64,000 nt of DNA, from positions 4,960,001 to 5,024,000 of the forward strand of contig JAITYX010000017.1 of NCBI GenBank assembly GCA_021018815.1. Reading direction: 5' to 3'. The notes under the pieces were generated by a model, which searched no databases, was not told where the DNA came from, and saw only the letters and a program-made list of their open reading frames with translations. This stretch comes from Talinum fruticosum (lineage: Eukaryota > Streptophyta > Magnoliopsida > Caryophyllales > Talinaceae). This document shows positions 13,094-24,545 of this stretch, one piece after another (position 1 is the stretch's first letter; each line of letters begins with the position of its first letter). The position numbers and the translations under genes were made by a program.

Positions 13094-14096
13094 AGATCAT
13101 GGCAAAGGAGTACAAAAGGCATCCGATTATACCATACCTACAAAAATACCTTTGAGTCTCTTTTCCCTCCTCTTACCTACAAAAATGTGACTACAAATCC
13201 TACCACTCCTCAAAAAGATACCTACATTATTACCCATACTCGAACACCTTTTCCTCACTTCATTCAAAACACAACCACAAAATATACCTATTAGAAGCAT
13301 TATTGAACGAGTCTTCAACACGGACTTCCATTTTGCTTCTAACAATTTCCTTAAAACTCGTAAATTTTACGAGTTAATCCTTATTGACACAAAGTCGGTT
13401 GACATCTCCCATACCTTTGACAATACCAACAAAAGCTACATTCACTACTCCAAATGCATTATTAAAAATGTATTAGGAAGTAAAGAATGGAGCAAACCTA
13501 GCGATGAAAAACAATTCTCTGTATCTTTCACTCCTTCTACCTTTAACTATTTTGATTATAAATTCGCCCGGTTCGTCGTATTTCTCTTCGGACCGGACAC
13601 TCATTCATGGTTTTTCAATTTTCATGACAAATGCCGGACAACCTTTCCCGTATGGTTCTATCATTGGTGGACCATGTTTGGACCTACCTCTTCAATTCTC
13701 CCATCCGAGGTTCATAATGGTCGGGAATTCTGGTTAAAGCATTCCCCTAATTATGAATCTTATCAAAAGGGAGTTGGGTTTTTCCGAACCTTTAATGTAG
13801 CCTGGATCTTCCGTTGGGAATACAAATTACAACCTTATCTTCCCATTCGGTTTCCCCTATCCATGGTTCGAATTTACAAAAGCCGATGGTGGCCGGAATA
13901 CAACACTCGGCTTTGTTCCCTTGAAAATGTTGAGCACTTCGTTCGAACCAAGACAAAGAAGTATACATATTTTAATTTAAAGAAGGCAGCATTGCTCCCC
14001 TCAAGATCAAAGACACTCGGACCATCTACTCCAGCAAAAAGGAGTCCAGACCCTACTTCATCACGTTCGCAAAAGGAAAAGGAAAGTTTCGACTAA
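13094..14096 (+). pseudogene. Unclassified C-terminal ORF of the pararetrovirus-like element
   Basis: Downstream of RNase H, two overlapping frames (13504-13737 and 13674-14096) share one aromatic-rich domain. It is dense in Trp and Phe, with blocks such as W-F-F-N-F-H, F-P-V-W-F-Y-H-W-W and F-R-W-E-Y, and then a basic Ser/Pro/Lys-rich tail ending at TAA 14094-14096. The stretch 13094-13500 has only short frames. I do not recognise a named family. Position suggests an accessory or regulatory protein of the element, perhaps in the place of a transactivator, but that is inference only. Confidence 0.45.
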
Positions 14097-14273
14097 AAAA
14101 CAAAAGGATTTACTTGATTATCTCAAGGATGATCCCGAACAAAGAAAGCTTTTTCTACAAAAATCATGACCCAAGCAATGGAATCGATGATGATGAAGAC
14201 TCGCTAGTAATGAAGGATCCTCTACAAATGACCCATTTGGTGGACCTTGTTCACAAGATCCATTTGAATTCTA

Positions 14274-14293
14274 AAAAAAAAAAAAAAAAAAAA
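14274..14293 (+). repeat. A20 tract inside the element
   Basis: An uninterrupted run of about 20 A residues follows AATTCT, between the last ORF and the promoter-like region. It is a plain homopolymer, and its exact length is unreliable in this assembly. Confidence 0.7.
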
Positions 14294-14339
14294 AACTTTT
14301 GCTTGAAATTATTCGGTGATCACTACGGAACAACATCAT

Positions 14340-14600
14340 AACAAACATCTCTACCGACAATATTATTACTTTTGACAAAAGTAATCTGGACAAAATGATC
14401 ACTATTTACTTTTGACAAATTTGGCAAAAAAATGACAAAAGTGGACGCAACTTTTGACTAAAAATACCAGTCATAATTTGCTTTTGAAAAGTTACCGCCT
14501 ACAACTTTTGACTTACAAAGAAGAATCATTATGACAAGTGAAGAAAAAACCTCAGGACGATCTCTATATAAAGAAGAAGTTACAATGAAGAAGGGACACC
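14340..14600 (+). promoter_or_regulatory. Promoter-like region of the pararetrovirus-like element
   Basis: A TATATAAA box lies at 14565-14572 in a CTCTATATAAAGAAG context, about 45-50 bases before the right terminal repeat. Upstream, between about 14368 and 14512, the motif ACTTTTGAC occurs four times with further TGACAA variants. TTGAC is the core of WRKY-binding W boxes, so this may be a WRKY-responsive array. The layout of enhancer repeats, TATA box and start near the terminal repeat resembles a 35S-type viral promoter. It occurs only at the right end of the element. Confidence 0.6.
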
Positions 14601-14615
14601 GAGAAATCTCCGAGC

Positions 14616-14767
14616 ATTCCAGTTTTCTCGGATCTCCCTCTTAATTTCTCAAATTCTCTTGTAATTTAGTTCCTTCACCAACCTTTTCTTTTACAAAATT
14701 TGTAAGTATCTCTTTACAAATTGTATCTTTTATCAATATATTTCCTTTATTTTCAATATATCTCTTT
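14616..14767 (+). repeat. Right terminal repeat of the pararetrovirus-like element
   Basis: About 152 bases repeat the left end at 7263-7418, beginning ATTCCAGTTTTCTCGG and ending ATATCTCTTTA. The sequence then passes directly into the right host duplication. Element and host share two or three bases (TTA) at this junction and ATT at the other, which looks like microhomology. Confidence 0.85.
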
Positions 14768-15398
14768 ATTTGTTTGATATTTGTAGGGTTTTTGTACGAC
14801 CTTTGTCCAAAAAATAAAAGTGATTTAGAATCCAACATATTTTTATTTTTGTTTTTTTTTTGATAGAAGAATCCAACATTTAGGAAATGCAAGAAGGATA
14901 AATGTTTGTCAACAATTTAATGTTATCTAGGAGGACTTAACGAACACGTATGAAATTGTTCAGTGATAGAAGTTTTGATTTTCATTAAAAAAAAAAATTA
15001 AATTTTATTTTTTAGATATTTTATATGTAGAATCAAAAAATAAAAAAACTTAAACAATATCATTTTATCCATTTACTATTTTTAAAACCATATTGTCTTC
15101 CAGAATTATTTATATAATTAGAGAAATATTTTTAATTGTTTTTTAAAGATTACTCAACAATTTGTCTTTAAAATTTAGGCTCTACTTTTCCAATAATAAA
15201 TATGAATATAAGTTTTTTCATACGTACATCAAAGTTTGTCGTTTCTATATATGATAGTATCGAAACGTTACATCCAATATAAATGGGTCGGACTTCCAAT
15301 AATAGATAAAAATTACCAATCCAGCATCAATTCTTTTTTATATTTAGGAAATGATAAGAAAGATTATATAACGTCTAAGTCGGCATTTGTGTCTTATT
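14766..15398 (+). repeat. Right copy of the 634 bp host duplication
   Basis: Direct repeat of 6632-7265. It starts TTATTTGTTTGATATT right at the end of the element and stops at GTGTCTTATT, after which unique host sequence (TGCACCAAAAAATAACACC) continues to the CACTA element at 15569. Differences from the left copy are one-base indels, such as CCAAGC against CCAGC and CGAGC against CGGC. Confidence 0.9.
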
Positions 15399-15688
15399 TG
15401 CACCAAAAAATAACACCGCATTATTAGATATACGACATCGCACCTTTTTTTTTTTTTAAAGTTTTAGCTTATTTGTAGCTACATATACAACTAGGACAAG
15501 TTTGTTTAAAAGGGTTCTTTAGAAAACGAGACCTCTGCTTATTATCGATTACAATTGGCATATTAAAACACTACTAGAAAACTGCAAATTTGAGACGGAA
15601 ATAGCGACGGAATGTCGACAAATAGCGACGGAATTTCGGAATTAGCGACGGAATATGGGGTTTTGCCGTCGCTACTTTCCGTCGCCGA

Positions 15689-17158
15689 CACTACTACAAA
15701 AACACTATATAGCGACGGAAACTAGCGACGGAATAGAGTCCGTCGCTAATTAGCGACTGAAACAACGACGGAATCGACATGTGTCAAATAGAACTGGATT
15801 AGCAACGGAAATAGCGACGGAATTTAATTCCGTCGCTATTTTAGTCATTAGCGATGGACCTAACGACGGAAATGGAAAAAATAGCGACGGATTTTCGAAA
15901 AAAAGGGTTAAATTTTTTTTATAATTAGTGACGGAATCGATCCGTCGCTGATTCCGTCGCTATATATATTTTTTAAAATTGTTTACCTTAGCGACGGAAT
16001 CAGTCCAATCGCTAAATGTAATTTTTAATTTTTTTTAATTAGCTACGGAATTTTCCGTCGCTAATTCTGTCGCTAATTCAAAATTTTTAAAATTTTCAAT
16101 TTGCCGCCTATCGTAATTTGAAAAATATAAAAATTTTAAAATTTGAATTAGCGACGGAAAATTCTGTCGCTAATTCCGTCGCTATTCCGAATTTTCAAAT
16201 TTAAATTTGCCGCCTATTTCATTTTTCAAATTTAAAAAATTTTCAAATTTTTAGTTGGCGACTGGACATTTCCGTCGCCGATTCCGTCGCTAAGTATAAA
16301 ATTTGAAAAATTTTACGTTGGCGAGCTATTAAATTTTCAAATGTGTTGGAAATTTAAAATTTTTAATTAGCGACGGAATTTTCCGTCGCTAATTAAATTT
16401 TTAGTAGCGACGGATTAAATCCGTTGCTAATCCGTCGCTATTTTCGATATAAAATACGAACTTCAACGACACTCGGCAAACATAAGAACAAATAGAAGTG
16501 GGAGTGTGAGAGAGCGAGGGAGAGGCGAATCGATCGTTCGCCACCGCCGCCCACCTCCGCCACCGCCGTTCGCCGCCCGCCGCCGCCACCGCCACCGCCG
16601 TACACGTCACCAACTAAGCACCTTTAACCTCTTGTAGGTATGCTTTCTCGATCCTCCCTTATTGTTAGTTGTATTTATAATTTACTTTGTTTACTATAAA
16701 ATTTCACATTTTAGAGGATTTGATATAACTTATTTTGATAGGTATGGTTGGAATGGGTAGAAGATGAAGATAATGAGAAAGAGGAAGAAGAAGAGGAAAA
16801 GGAAGATGAAGAACATAACTTGTGTTTGTATAATTTACTTTGTTTACTCTTGTTTTTATTTTTAATTAGTTTTTATAGATGTTTGAAGTTGGATTATTTA
16901 TGATTTTTATGTTTGTATATTATTTTTATATTTGAATTAAAGTTGAATTTGATGTTGTTATGTGACCGGATTATTTTCGATTTGTATTTAATTGTAGATT
17001 TTTGTATTAACCACTCAAAACCATACAAAATTGTAATTTTTTAAAAAATTCGCTAAAAATCAGCGACGGAAAATTTCCGTCGCTAATTTTGAAATTCCGT
17101 CGCTAAATAACGTTTTCCGTCGCTATTTCCGTCGCTATATGACGATTTTCTAGTAGTG
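15689..17158 (+). mobile_element. Nested non-autonomous CACTA element
   Basis: Ends are CACTACTACAAAAAC at 15689 and GATTTTCTAGTAGTG ending at 17158. Read inward, both run on into ATATAGCGACGG, so they pair better with each other than with the outer ends. Flanking triplets are CGA and TGA, a two-out-of-three match for a target duplication. Inside are subterminal AGCGACGGA repeats, a TATA-like box near 16447, a GC-rich CCGCC leader (16535-16610), a GTATG donor near 16637, a TTTTGATAG acceptor near 16740 and an acidic Glu/Asp-rich frame (16743-16820). This looks like a deletion derivative keeping the leader and the acidic last exon of a TNP2-type gene. No transposase core is present. Confidence 0.65.
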
Positions 17159-17459
17159 TGATTGAGTACTTGTTCCGTCGCTGATCCGTCATTGTTCAGT
17201 CAAAAATTCTGAATATTATTTTCTAATTATTCATTATCCTAGTACAGTAAAATTGTGAATGGATATACAAATCCACCATTCACATATGTGACACTTACAT
17301 TTGGCATTTACATATGCCGGCCACAAATAATTCATCAAAGTTGGATATACAAATCCAACTTACATGTTCAACATCATCAACAACCATAACATACTTAAAA
17401 CAAATTCACAAGTTCAACACAACAAACAAACAATAACTCACAAGAAACCTCAAACACAT

Positions 17460-19411
17460 TTAAATAGTTCGCAAAGTGGTGATCACCAATATATACAAAA
17501 GTTCACATTTGAATTTCCTCATCCTCTTCCTCTTGTGGTTGTGGTGGTCGACGGTGAGATCCGGATGCTTGCCGAGACTGCGAAATTCGTTCATACGTGC
17601 TATTGGCTCAGTGAAACCGTCGACTTGTGCCTTAAGATGCTTATTTTGCAACTCAAGCATCCGACAATGCTTAATCCATTGTTGTACCTCGGAATTTAAA
17701 GTATGCACTTTTTCTCTCCATTCCGAGTCATCTGCAGTAGACGGTTTCGGTGATTTGAAGGGCGTTGTTGGTTTCAAGTTTCTAGCCTCGGATCCAAGTC
17801 CATAAATGCGACCTTTCTTGTTCGCATTGGCTTTGACCCACAACTCTTGTTATGAAAAGGTGGAGACATGATCCTCGAAGAGTTGGGGTTCATCACTGGA
17901 AGTTTGAGTGGGTTGAGTGTTTTGCAACTCTTTCCACTCTTTTTGAAACTTCTCCCGAATATAATATAAATATTTGAGGCATGTAAATATCACAGGCTGT
18001 TAACGAAAACAATAGATAGAAAAATATGCGGAATTCATATATATGGTTACTCACGTAAATGGCCTTGGATTTTTTGTCCACCCATTCGTCCTTTTTTGTT
18101 TTGTGCGTTCGTGAAAATAGTTGGGTCGGTAGAGGCTGAACTCCTTTAAGCTCCTTCATCTAAAATTAAAAACAAGTTAGTAGAGAATCAATTTACCAAT
18201 ATGAACATGTTAACAGTTGCATGCATAATCAATAAGAAAAGCGTATGTACAAATCGCCGCTTATGCTATGTCATAGGGATTGAGCCACAAGTATGGAGCG
18301 ATGAACCAAGTCCCCCCGATCGAGCATGACGGTTTTTCTAAGCTTGCTCGCAGAACTTCTTGTATTCAGCAGCTTCCCAATATTCGAGCAACTTGCGTCG
18401 GTAGTTGTCACCCAACCATTTCCGCTTCTTCTTAGTTTTCCTCGCCTTGAGCATGAAGTCCTTCAAGCGATCATTGCCTTTCTTTTCAAAATTTCTTCGA
18501 TTTGGACTTCATCGGTTGGAGACTAAGTGAAAAATTTCTATATAAATAAAAACGTAGTTTATAAGTTATGAAATTATAATATAATGTTCGAACATGCACA
18601 ATAAGTGATTATGTTATCCGAACTTGAGAAAACTAATGATTTGTCATTACCTTAAACTCAGAAAACCACCGATCACGTTGTGATCGAGGGACTTTACCCC
18701 ATGTAGGCCAAGCTCCATCGTACTTGCTTTGGAAGATGTGGGAAATCGTACCCACAACTTTGTCAATGGGGTAGAACCTAATCAATAAACATATAAAATA
18801 GTTAGTTCAAGTAATAACTAATATGCTTAATTTATTTTATTATTTATTATCACATTTACCCTTCACCATCCGGCTCAATTCGGATCTTTTCTCGGCTGCT
18901 AGCGCTACTTGATTGAAGACAAGGATCCTCGTTCCTCGTATCGGTTGGTCCTTCATTTGTAGGCATTTGTGGTGGCCGTTGTTCGGAACCAACGTGGATG
19001 CGTGGTACATTATTTGTACCATATTGGTGATATGCATATGTACTCGACGGGTTTGAGTACATATGGGGTTGCTTGAGAATATGGAGGGTTTAGAAAGAAA
19101 GACCCACCCGAGTGGGTTTTGCATGTGTGGGAAGTTTGGGAGTTGGAAAAAGGGAGGGTTAGGAATAAATGACCCCCCAATGGAGTTTGGTTGTGAGGGG
19201 AATGTGGAGATAGTGCTCCACCGGCAGGAGTTTGAAGGTTCCGAGGGTTTTGAGAGGGGGTAGAAGTGCTGACATCATTACCTTCCCCATCGGTAGTGGT
19301 GTTTCTAGCCCTTCCCCAAGTAGCCGATCTTTTGGTTCCGCCTCTACCTCTCTCCATTTTTCTGTACATAAACAAGTAATTCACACTATTAGTAAACATC
19401 CAACGGTTCAA
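17460..19411 (-). pseudogene. Transposase_24-like (Ptta/En/Spm, TNPA-type) gene of the CACTA element
   Basis: Minus-strand blocks begin near 19346 with a Met and an Arg/Gly-rich start (M-E-R-G-R-G-G-T-K-R), followed by a Ser/Pro/Gly-rich segment. Conserved parts follow: a V-V-G-T-I-x-x-I-F-Q-S-K-Y-D-G-A-W-P-T-W block near 18690-18760, an R-x-x-W-F-S-E-F block near 18655-18675, a basic block near 18400-18500, and a C-terminal coiled-coil-like segment (17460-17843) with W-x-E-K-V and heptad-like Leu. This order is typical of the plant Ptta/En/Spm transposase family that binds subterminal repeats. Introns are likely near 18000-18050, 18160-18260, 18530-18650 and 18780-18850. Stops in or near blocks suggest decay or assembly error. 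Confidence 0.6.
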
Positions 19412-19603
19412 GTGATTTCATATAAAACAACATATAAACAATAGTAAACATATAAACATGTAAGCGTTAGATATAAATCGAAGCATGTGAATAAATTACG
19501 CTTCAATTGTTTCACCTTCATTACATTAATAAGAATTCATTCGATGACAACATAAATGAAAGTTGTACAATATAAAACAAACCCAACAAAAGAACATTAT
19601 CAA

Positions 19604-22600
19604 CTACTCATCATCCTCATCATCGGTGTTATCATCATCTTCTTCACTATCCTCTTCGGCATCATTGAATAGGGTATGTTCTTCTTCGTCATCGGTGATG
19701 TTATCATCATCCCATTCACCTTCTTCATCTTCTTCACCTTCCTCTTCTTCACTAACATCCTCAATCTCATCTTCTCGGTTTAAAATAACATCATCAACTA
19801 ATTCTTCTGCTGAGCTTGAGTTATCAACCAAAGTTTCGGCAAAGTTTCTATTATTGGATCGATTGTACCCATACTATCCTCTTAGAATGCACGAGGAATA
19901 GTATATTGGTCATCAACTCGGCCCTTGGTTTTGATGCCACTACGACGAACCAATTCGGTTTTTCTCTAGGGACCCCTTGTGGATATGACATATAATACAC
20001 CCGAGTTGCAGTGCTAGCAAATATGAAAGGATCGTACTTACGATAACGCCTTGTACAATACACTTCGACATACGAACTAAATTTATGGCACCGAGTTCCC
20101 CGATGACGACTAGGGTCAAACCAATTGCATTTAAACAAGCACACACCTTTTTATTGGTTCACCAACATATTCAACTTCAACAACTTCTTGCAAGATGCCG
20201 TAGTAATTATTTTGAACATGTCCTCCATCGGTTCCTTTCACACGGACACCACAATTGAAGGTCATTCTTCCTTCATTTCAAGCCTTAGTATGAAATAACA
20301 TTCCATTCACCGTGTATGCTGTCCATGTTTTCACTCTCCTAAAAGGACCTTGAGCTAGTTGCATCAAGTACACATGCTTTTCATCATGATATACTTGATA
20401 ACAATGAATCTGTGTCAATAACATAATGTTTGTTTAGTTTATTAAAATGGAACAACCGATACTAATAAAGTTGAGGCACGAGCAATAAGTAATAACATAT
20501 GATACTCACAGACTCAGTTGAACCACTCTTCGAACTCACTTTCCACCATTGCATCAATTGCGAGCATCACTAACATCACCATACATAGCTCGTTTTTGGT
20601 GTTCGAAGAGGCTGAGTTCAAAGATTTTATTAAGATGACATCATCGTTCGAATAAAACTATAAAAGTATTCAAACGAGTGTTCATTACGACAAGAGAAAC
20701 TCACTCAATGTAAGGTTTAACTTCGGCACAATTCAATAAAACATGCAGATGTGCGGCCGTCTTTTCCTTATTATCAAGGAAACGCGGAATGCACTTCCCA
20801 ATTGGAGCACCTTCTGGTATGAATACCGAAAGAGTAGGATTATGGTTTGGAACTTTGCTGTCTTCATTTCAGTCAACTTCTAGTGCGCATACAAGGCACG
20901 TTAGAGCCGAAATAGTAAGAGGCAAAATGTGTTTCTTCAAATCGGGCGTACTTTTCAGCGATACTCCCTTCAGGCTTCGATTTGCTTCCTATGGATCTCT
21001 TCAATCGGCTAAAGAACCTCTCAAATGGATACATCCACCGGTACTGTACCGGACCACCCAATTTTGCTTCCTCCGCCAAATGAACCGACAAGTGTTCCAT
21101 CACATTGAAGAACCCGGGAGGAAATATTGTTTCCAATTTACAAAGTGTTATTGAAATATTTCGATGCATTTGCTCTAACTCCGCATCCTGTAAAACAGAT
21201 GAGCAAAGGTTCTTGAAGAATTCACTAATTTCAATGAGAGACGCTAAAATCTCGTCCGAGAGTGCACTAAATGCTATTGGAAGAAGGCTCTCCATGAAAA
21301 CATGACAATCATGACTTTTCATGCTATGGAACTTAGTGGAGTTTGGGTCGACAAGGTATGAAATGTTAGAGCGAGTAATCATCCGACATTTTCAACTCCC
21401 TTGCCCATTCACATATTGCCCTCTTCTCGCTCCAACGTTAACACATATTTTGCCTTCGGTTTGAGAATTTTACCATTGACTCCATGCTTTAAATTCAACT
21501 CTACACGATCACATAACTCTTCCAAATCCATTCTTGCCTTGATGTCATCCTTTGTTTTACCAGGAATATCCATAACGAGTGTTAATTATATTCTCAAAAA
21601 GTTCTTCTCAATGTGCATCATATCTAAGTTATGGTGAAGCAATTGATCTTTCCAATATGGCAGCTCCCAAAATATGCTTTGTTTTGTCCAATTATGATCC
21701 TTTTTGAACCCCGAAATGTTAATTTCTTGCTCTTCGTTACTTTGGGAAAGTTTTCAACCCATTGTTGTATTTCTTCCCCGTATAACGACGAGGAGGACCC
21801 GAATGTACGGTTTTTCCTTTTGTAAACGATGTGTTAGTCCTTTGAAACGCGTGACTTCGGGCAAAAACCGTCCATGGAAATCAAACCATGAAAATTTTCG
21901 GCCATTTTTAAGTTTAAAAGCTTTTTTTATTCATACATACTGGGCATGACATGGCACCATGCGTACTCCATCCGGACAACATACCATAGGCCGGGAAATC
22001 ATTAATGGTCCACATCAACGCAACCTTCATGAGAAAGTTCTCACCTTTAGAAATATCATATGTTTCAACACCATCTTCCCATAGTGTTTTCAACTCATCA
22101 ATAAGAGGCTGCAAGTACACATCAATTTTATTTTTCGGATTTGTCGGCCCTGGTATGATACATGTCAAGAACATATAAGGCGTCGTCATGCATAACTCGG
22201 TGGTAGATTATAAGGCGTAACAACGATCGGCCGGATTGAATAAGACCTTGCGAGTTGGCTGAATAGATTAAACCCATCCGCGCACTGAAACCAAGTCTTA
22301 TGTTTCTAGGTTCAGTAGCAAATTCGGGATTAACTCTATCAAAATGTTTCCATGCTTCACCATATGAAGGATGACAGAGGACACTATCTTCTCTTACATT
22401 CTCATAATGTCATCTCATGTGTTTTGCCGTGGTTTTGAAGCAAACAAGCGCTGAAGTCTTGGTATTAAGGGCAAGTAATGCATCATTGCAAATGGAGTTC
22501 TTTGACTTTTGCCTTGTCTTTCCCTTTGACGCTTCCATCTCGCATGACCACAAAACTTGCATGAATCAAGGTCACTTGTCCTCTTTGTAGAACAACATGC

Positions 22601-23323
22601 AACCTTGTCGACAACAATCAATTTTTGAACATCCATCCCAAGATTTTTAATGACCTTCTTTGCATGGTGAATGTCACGAGGAACTCGGTTATCGGGCGGA
22701 CAAATCTCCTTCATAAGTTGAGCAATTTCATTAAAGCAATTTTGAGGCATGTTGTAGTCGGACTTAACGCTCAACATTCTAACAGTGGCGAGACAACTCA
22801 GTGTGAGTTTCATTTCCTACCCACAAAGGTCGTTGCGCAGCCTCAACCATATTAAAGAAACTTTGGGCATGGGTATTTGGAGGCTCACTTGTAGAGTTTT
22901 GATTTGAGATCATGACATCCGTGACCATATCATTCATACGGTCGATATTTGTTTCTACATCGCCGTAGTTCATATGATTGGCGCCACTGTCGTCGTTGAA
23001 TACGTTAGAAACCATTGTTTGCTCCTCATGTAAATGAGGATCTATTTCTCCATGACTAGTCCAATACCAATAGTTTGGAAGAAAACCATATTGATAGAGG
23101 TGCAACTTAACTTCATCGGGATCCTTATACTTCCGATTTACGCATTTGCGACATGGACACCTATATTGTTGATTATGCACAAATTCGATTGGCTTCTAGC
23201 ATGTGCATCAAACTCCTCAATCCCGTCTAAAAACTCTTGTCTATACCCAACTCTACCGGGTAATAACCTACGATACATCCATCTACAATGCGTAGGCCCG
23301 TCCATATATATTCCGATTGACAT
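19604..23323 (-). pseudogene. TNP2-like transposase of the CACTA element, frame-broken
   Basis: The N-terminus (ATG at 23323) has R-W-M-Y-R-R-L-L-P-G-R, then a C-P-C-R-K-C zinc-like motif near 23140-23165, both hallmarks of TNP2 transposases. A block with C-K-F-C-G-H-x-R-W (around 22545-22575), the core with P-G-P-T-N-P-K and W-T-I-N-D-F-P-A-Y-G-M-L-S-G-W (21914-22189), a DUF4218-like block (20873-21382, with F-P-P-G-F-F-N-V-M-E-H-L) and a DUF4216-like block (19851-20144, with F-K-C-N-W-F) follow in order. An acidic Glu/Asp tail (19604-19831) ends the gene. The protein would cut and move the element in the nucleus. A frame change near 23165 in a short T run and several others break it. Confidence 0.75.
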
Positions 23324-23691
23324 TTAACAATTTATTACATTATTAGTTAAGAACACCAACACATGGAGATGTTATATGATTACATATTTTCTATAACGAA
23401 CATAATCTATATATAACCATTATGCATCTATATTTTTTTTATTATACATAGATTTCTTTATTTTTTATATTTTACTCTTAAATATTTATTTTATAATTAA
23501 ATTAATCATACCTAATTAGCATAAATAAACTCATATACATATAATTAAACTTATCATACGAGTAAAGCAATCATACCTATAAGCATACCTAATTAGCGTG
23601 AACAACCTCACACAAATAAACAACAAACAATTAGACATATATAAATCACAAAAACCATTTCCCTCAACTTCAACAATAATGTCCAACAAAT

Positions 23692-24205
23692 CCAACACAA
23701 TTGCACATTTTTCTATTCAAATTCATCCACAATCAACAATAATTTCCACCAAATTACATATATTCGTCAATTTCAGACTTACATTTTTTAAAACCCTAAA
23801 TTTAACTTCAATAACATTTACTCCATAAACAACACAATTGCACACTTTTCTATTCAAATTCATCCACAAACAACATTAATTTCCACTAAATTACATATAT
23901 TCGTCAATTTCAAGTTACAATGTTCAAAACCCTAAATTTAACTTCCATAACATTTACTCCATAACCAACACAATTGCACATTTTTCTTCTCATATTTATT
24001 CACAAACAACATTAATTCCCACCAAAGTACATATATTCGTCAATTTCAAGTTACATTTTTAAAACCCTAAATTTAACTTCAATAACATTTACTCCATAAA
24101 CAACACAATTTCACATTTTTCTTCTCAAATTCATTCACAAACAACATTAATTTCCAACAAATTACATATATTCATCAATTTCAACTTCAATTTTGTAAAA
24201 CCATA
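23692..24205. repeat. Four tandem copies of a roughly 135 bp unit in the CACTA leader
   Basis: Units begin at about 23692, 23829, 23965 and 24098, each starting near AACACAATT(G/T)CAC and containing AAAACCCTAAATTTAACTTC. Copies differ by scattered substitutions and small indels. The array sits between the GC-rich leader (24243-24530) and the TNP2 start codon, so it falls in the presumed first intron or leader of the transposase gene. Confidence 0.8.
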
Positions 24206-24219
24206 AATCTACAAAAAAT

Positions 24220-24545
24220 CAACACAAGCATACCTCAAAATTATGGGCGGCACCGGCGGCGGCACGAGCGGCGACGGCGAAGGTCGGCGTGTGGCGGTAG
24301 CGGCGGCGGCGTCCTCCACCCGGCGGCGAAGCGGGGGTGCGGGGTCGGGCGAAACCAAGCCGAACGGTGGTTATTCGGCCTTGGTGGTCCTCAACCGGCG
24401 GCGGAAGGGCGGCGGCCGGCGAGTCGCCGGCGGTAGTGGGCTGTTGGCGGTGGTGAATCGGCGGAGGAACGGTCGCACTCACTCTCGCTCTCTCTGTTTG
24501 CGCGACGATATGCGAGCCGGCCGAAGCTAGTTACGGATTTATGCG
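24220..24545 (-). promoter_or_regulatory. GC-rich leader of the CACTA transposase transcript
   Basis: A sharp GC-rich island (CCGCCG and GGCGGC repeats) lies just inside the right end of the element. On the minus strand it follows a CT/GA-rich stretch near 24480-24500 and ends at a TTTTGAG|GTATGC donor near 24231, matching the donor of the nested CACTA near 16637. It is probably the untranslated first exon. Long ORFs on both strands here are GC-rich artefacts. Confidence 0.5.

Larger units (their letters stand above)
7263..14768 (+). mobile_element. Endogenous pararetrovirus-like element (Caulimoviridae-type), frame-broken
   Basis: A retroelement of about 7.5 kb. In order it has a 5' terminal repeat, a primer-binding-like site, a movement-protein-like region, a capsid region with a CCHC zinc knuckle, aspartic protease, reverse transcriptase, RNase H, an unclassified C-terminal ORF, an A20 tract, a TATA-containing promoter-like region and a 3' terminal repeat. 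No integrase is seen. A movement-protein region together with absence of integrase is characteristic of Caulimoviridae-type pararetroviruses and their endogenous relatives. The terminal repeats lack the promoter at the left end, so they are not full LTRs. The coding frames are interrupted many times. Because single-base losses are also seen in host genes of this window, some breaks may be assembly errors. I cannot assign a genus. Confidence 0.8.

Noticed and set aside
7263..14767. The pararetrovirus-like element as an ordinary LTR retrotransposon
   Set aside because: The terminal repeats lack TG...CA ends and a left promoter, no integrase is visible, and a movement-protein-like region is present.
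15590..17150. Many copies of AGCGACGGA at irregular spacing that could look like a CRISPR-type array
   Set aside because: The spacing is irregular, copies occur in both orientations and they cluster at the ends of CACTA elements. They are subterminal transposase-binding repeats in plant DNA.
19563..19901. Ser-rich plus-strand ORF
   Set aside because: It is the antisense of the acidic Glu/Asp tail of the TNP2-like gene.
24243..24530. Gly/Arg-rich plus-strand ORF
   Set aside because: It is a GC-rich leader of the CACTA transcript read on the opposite strand.
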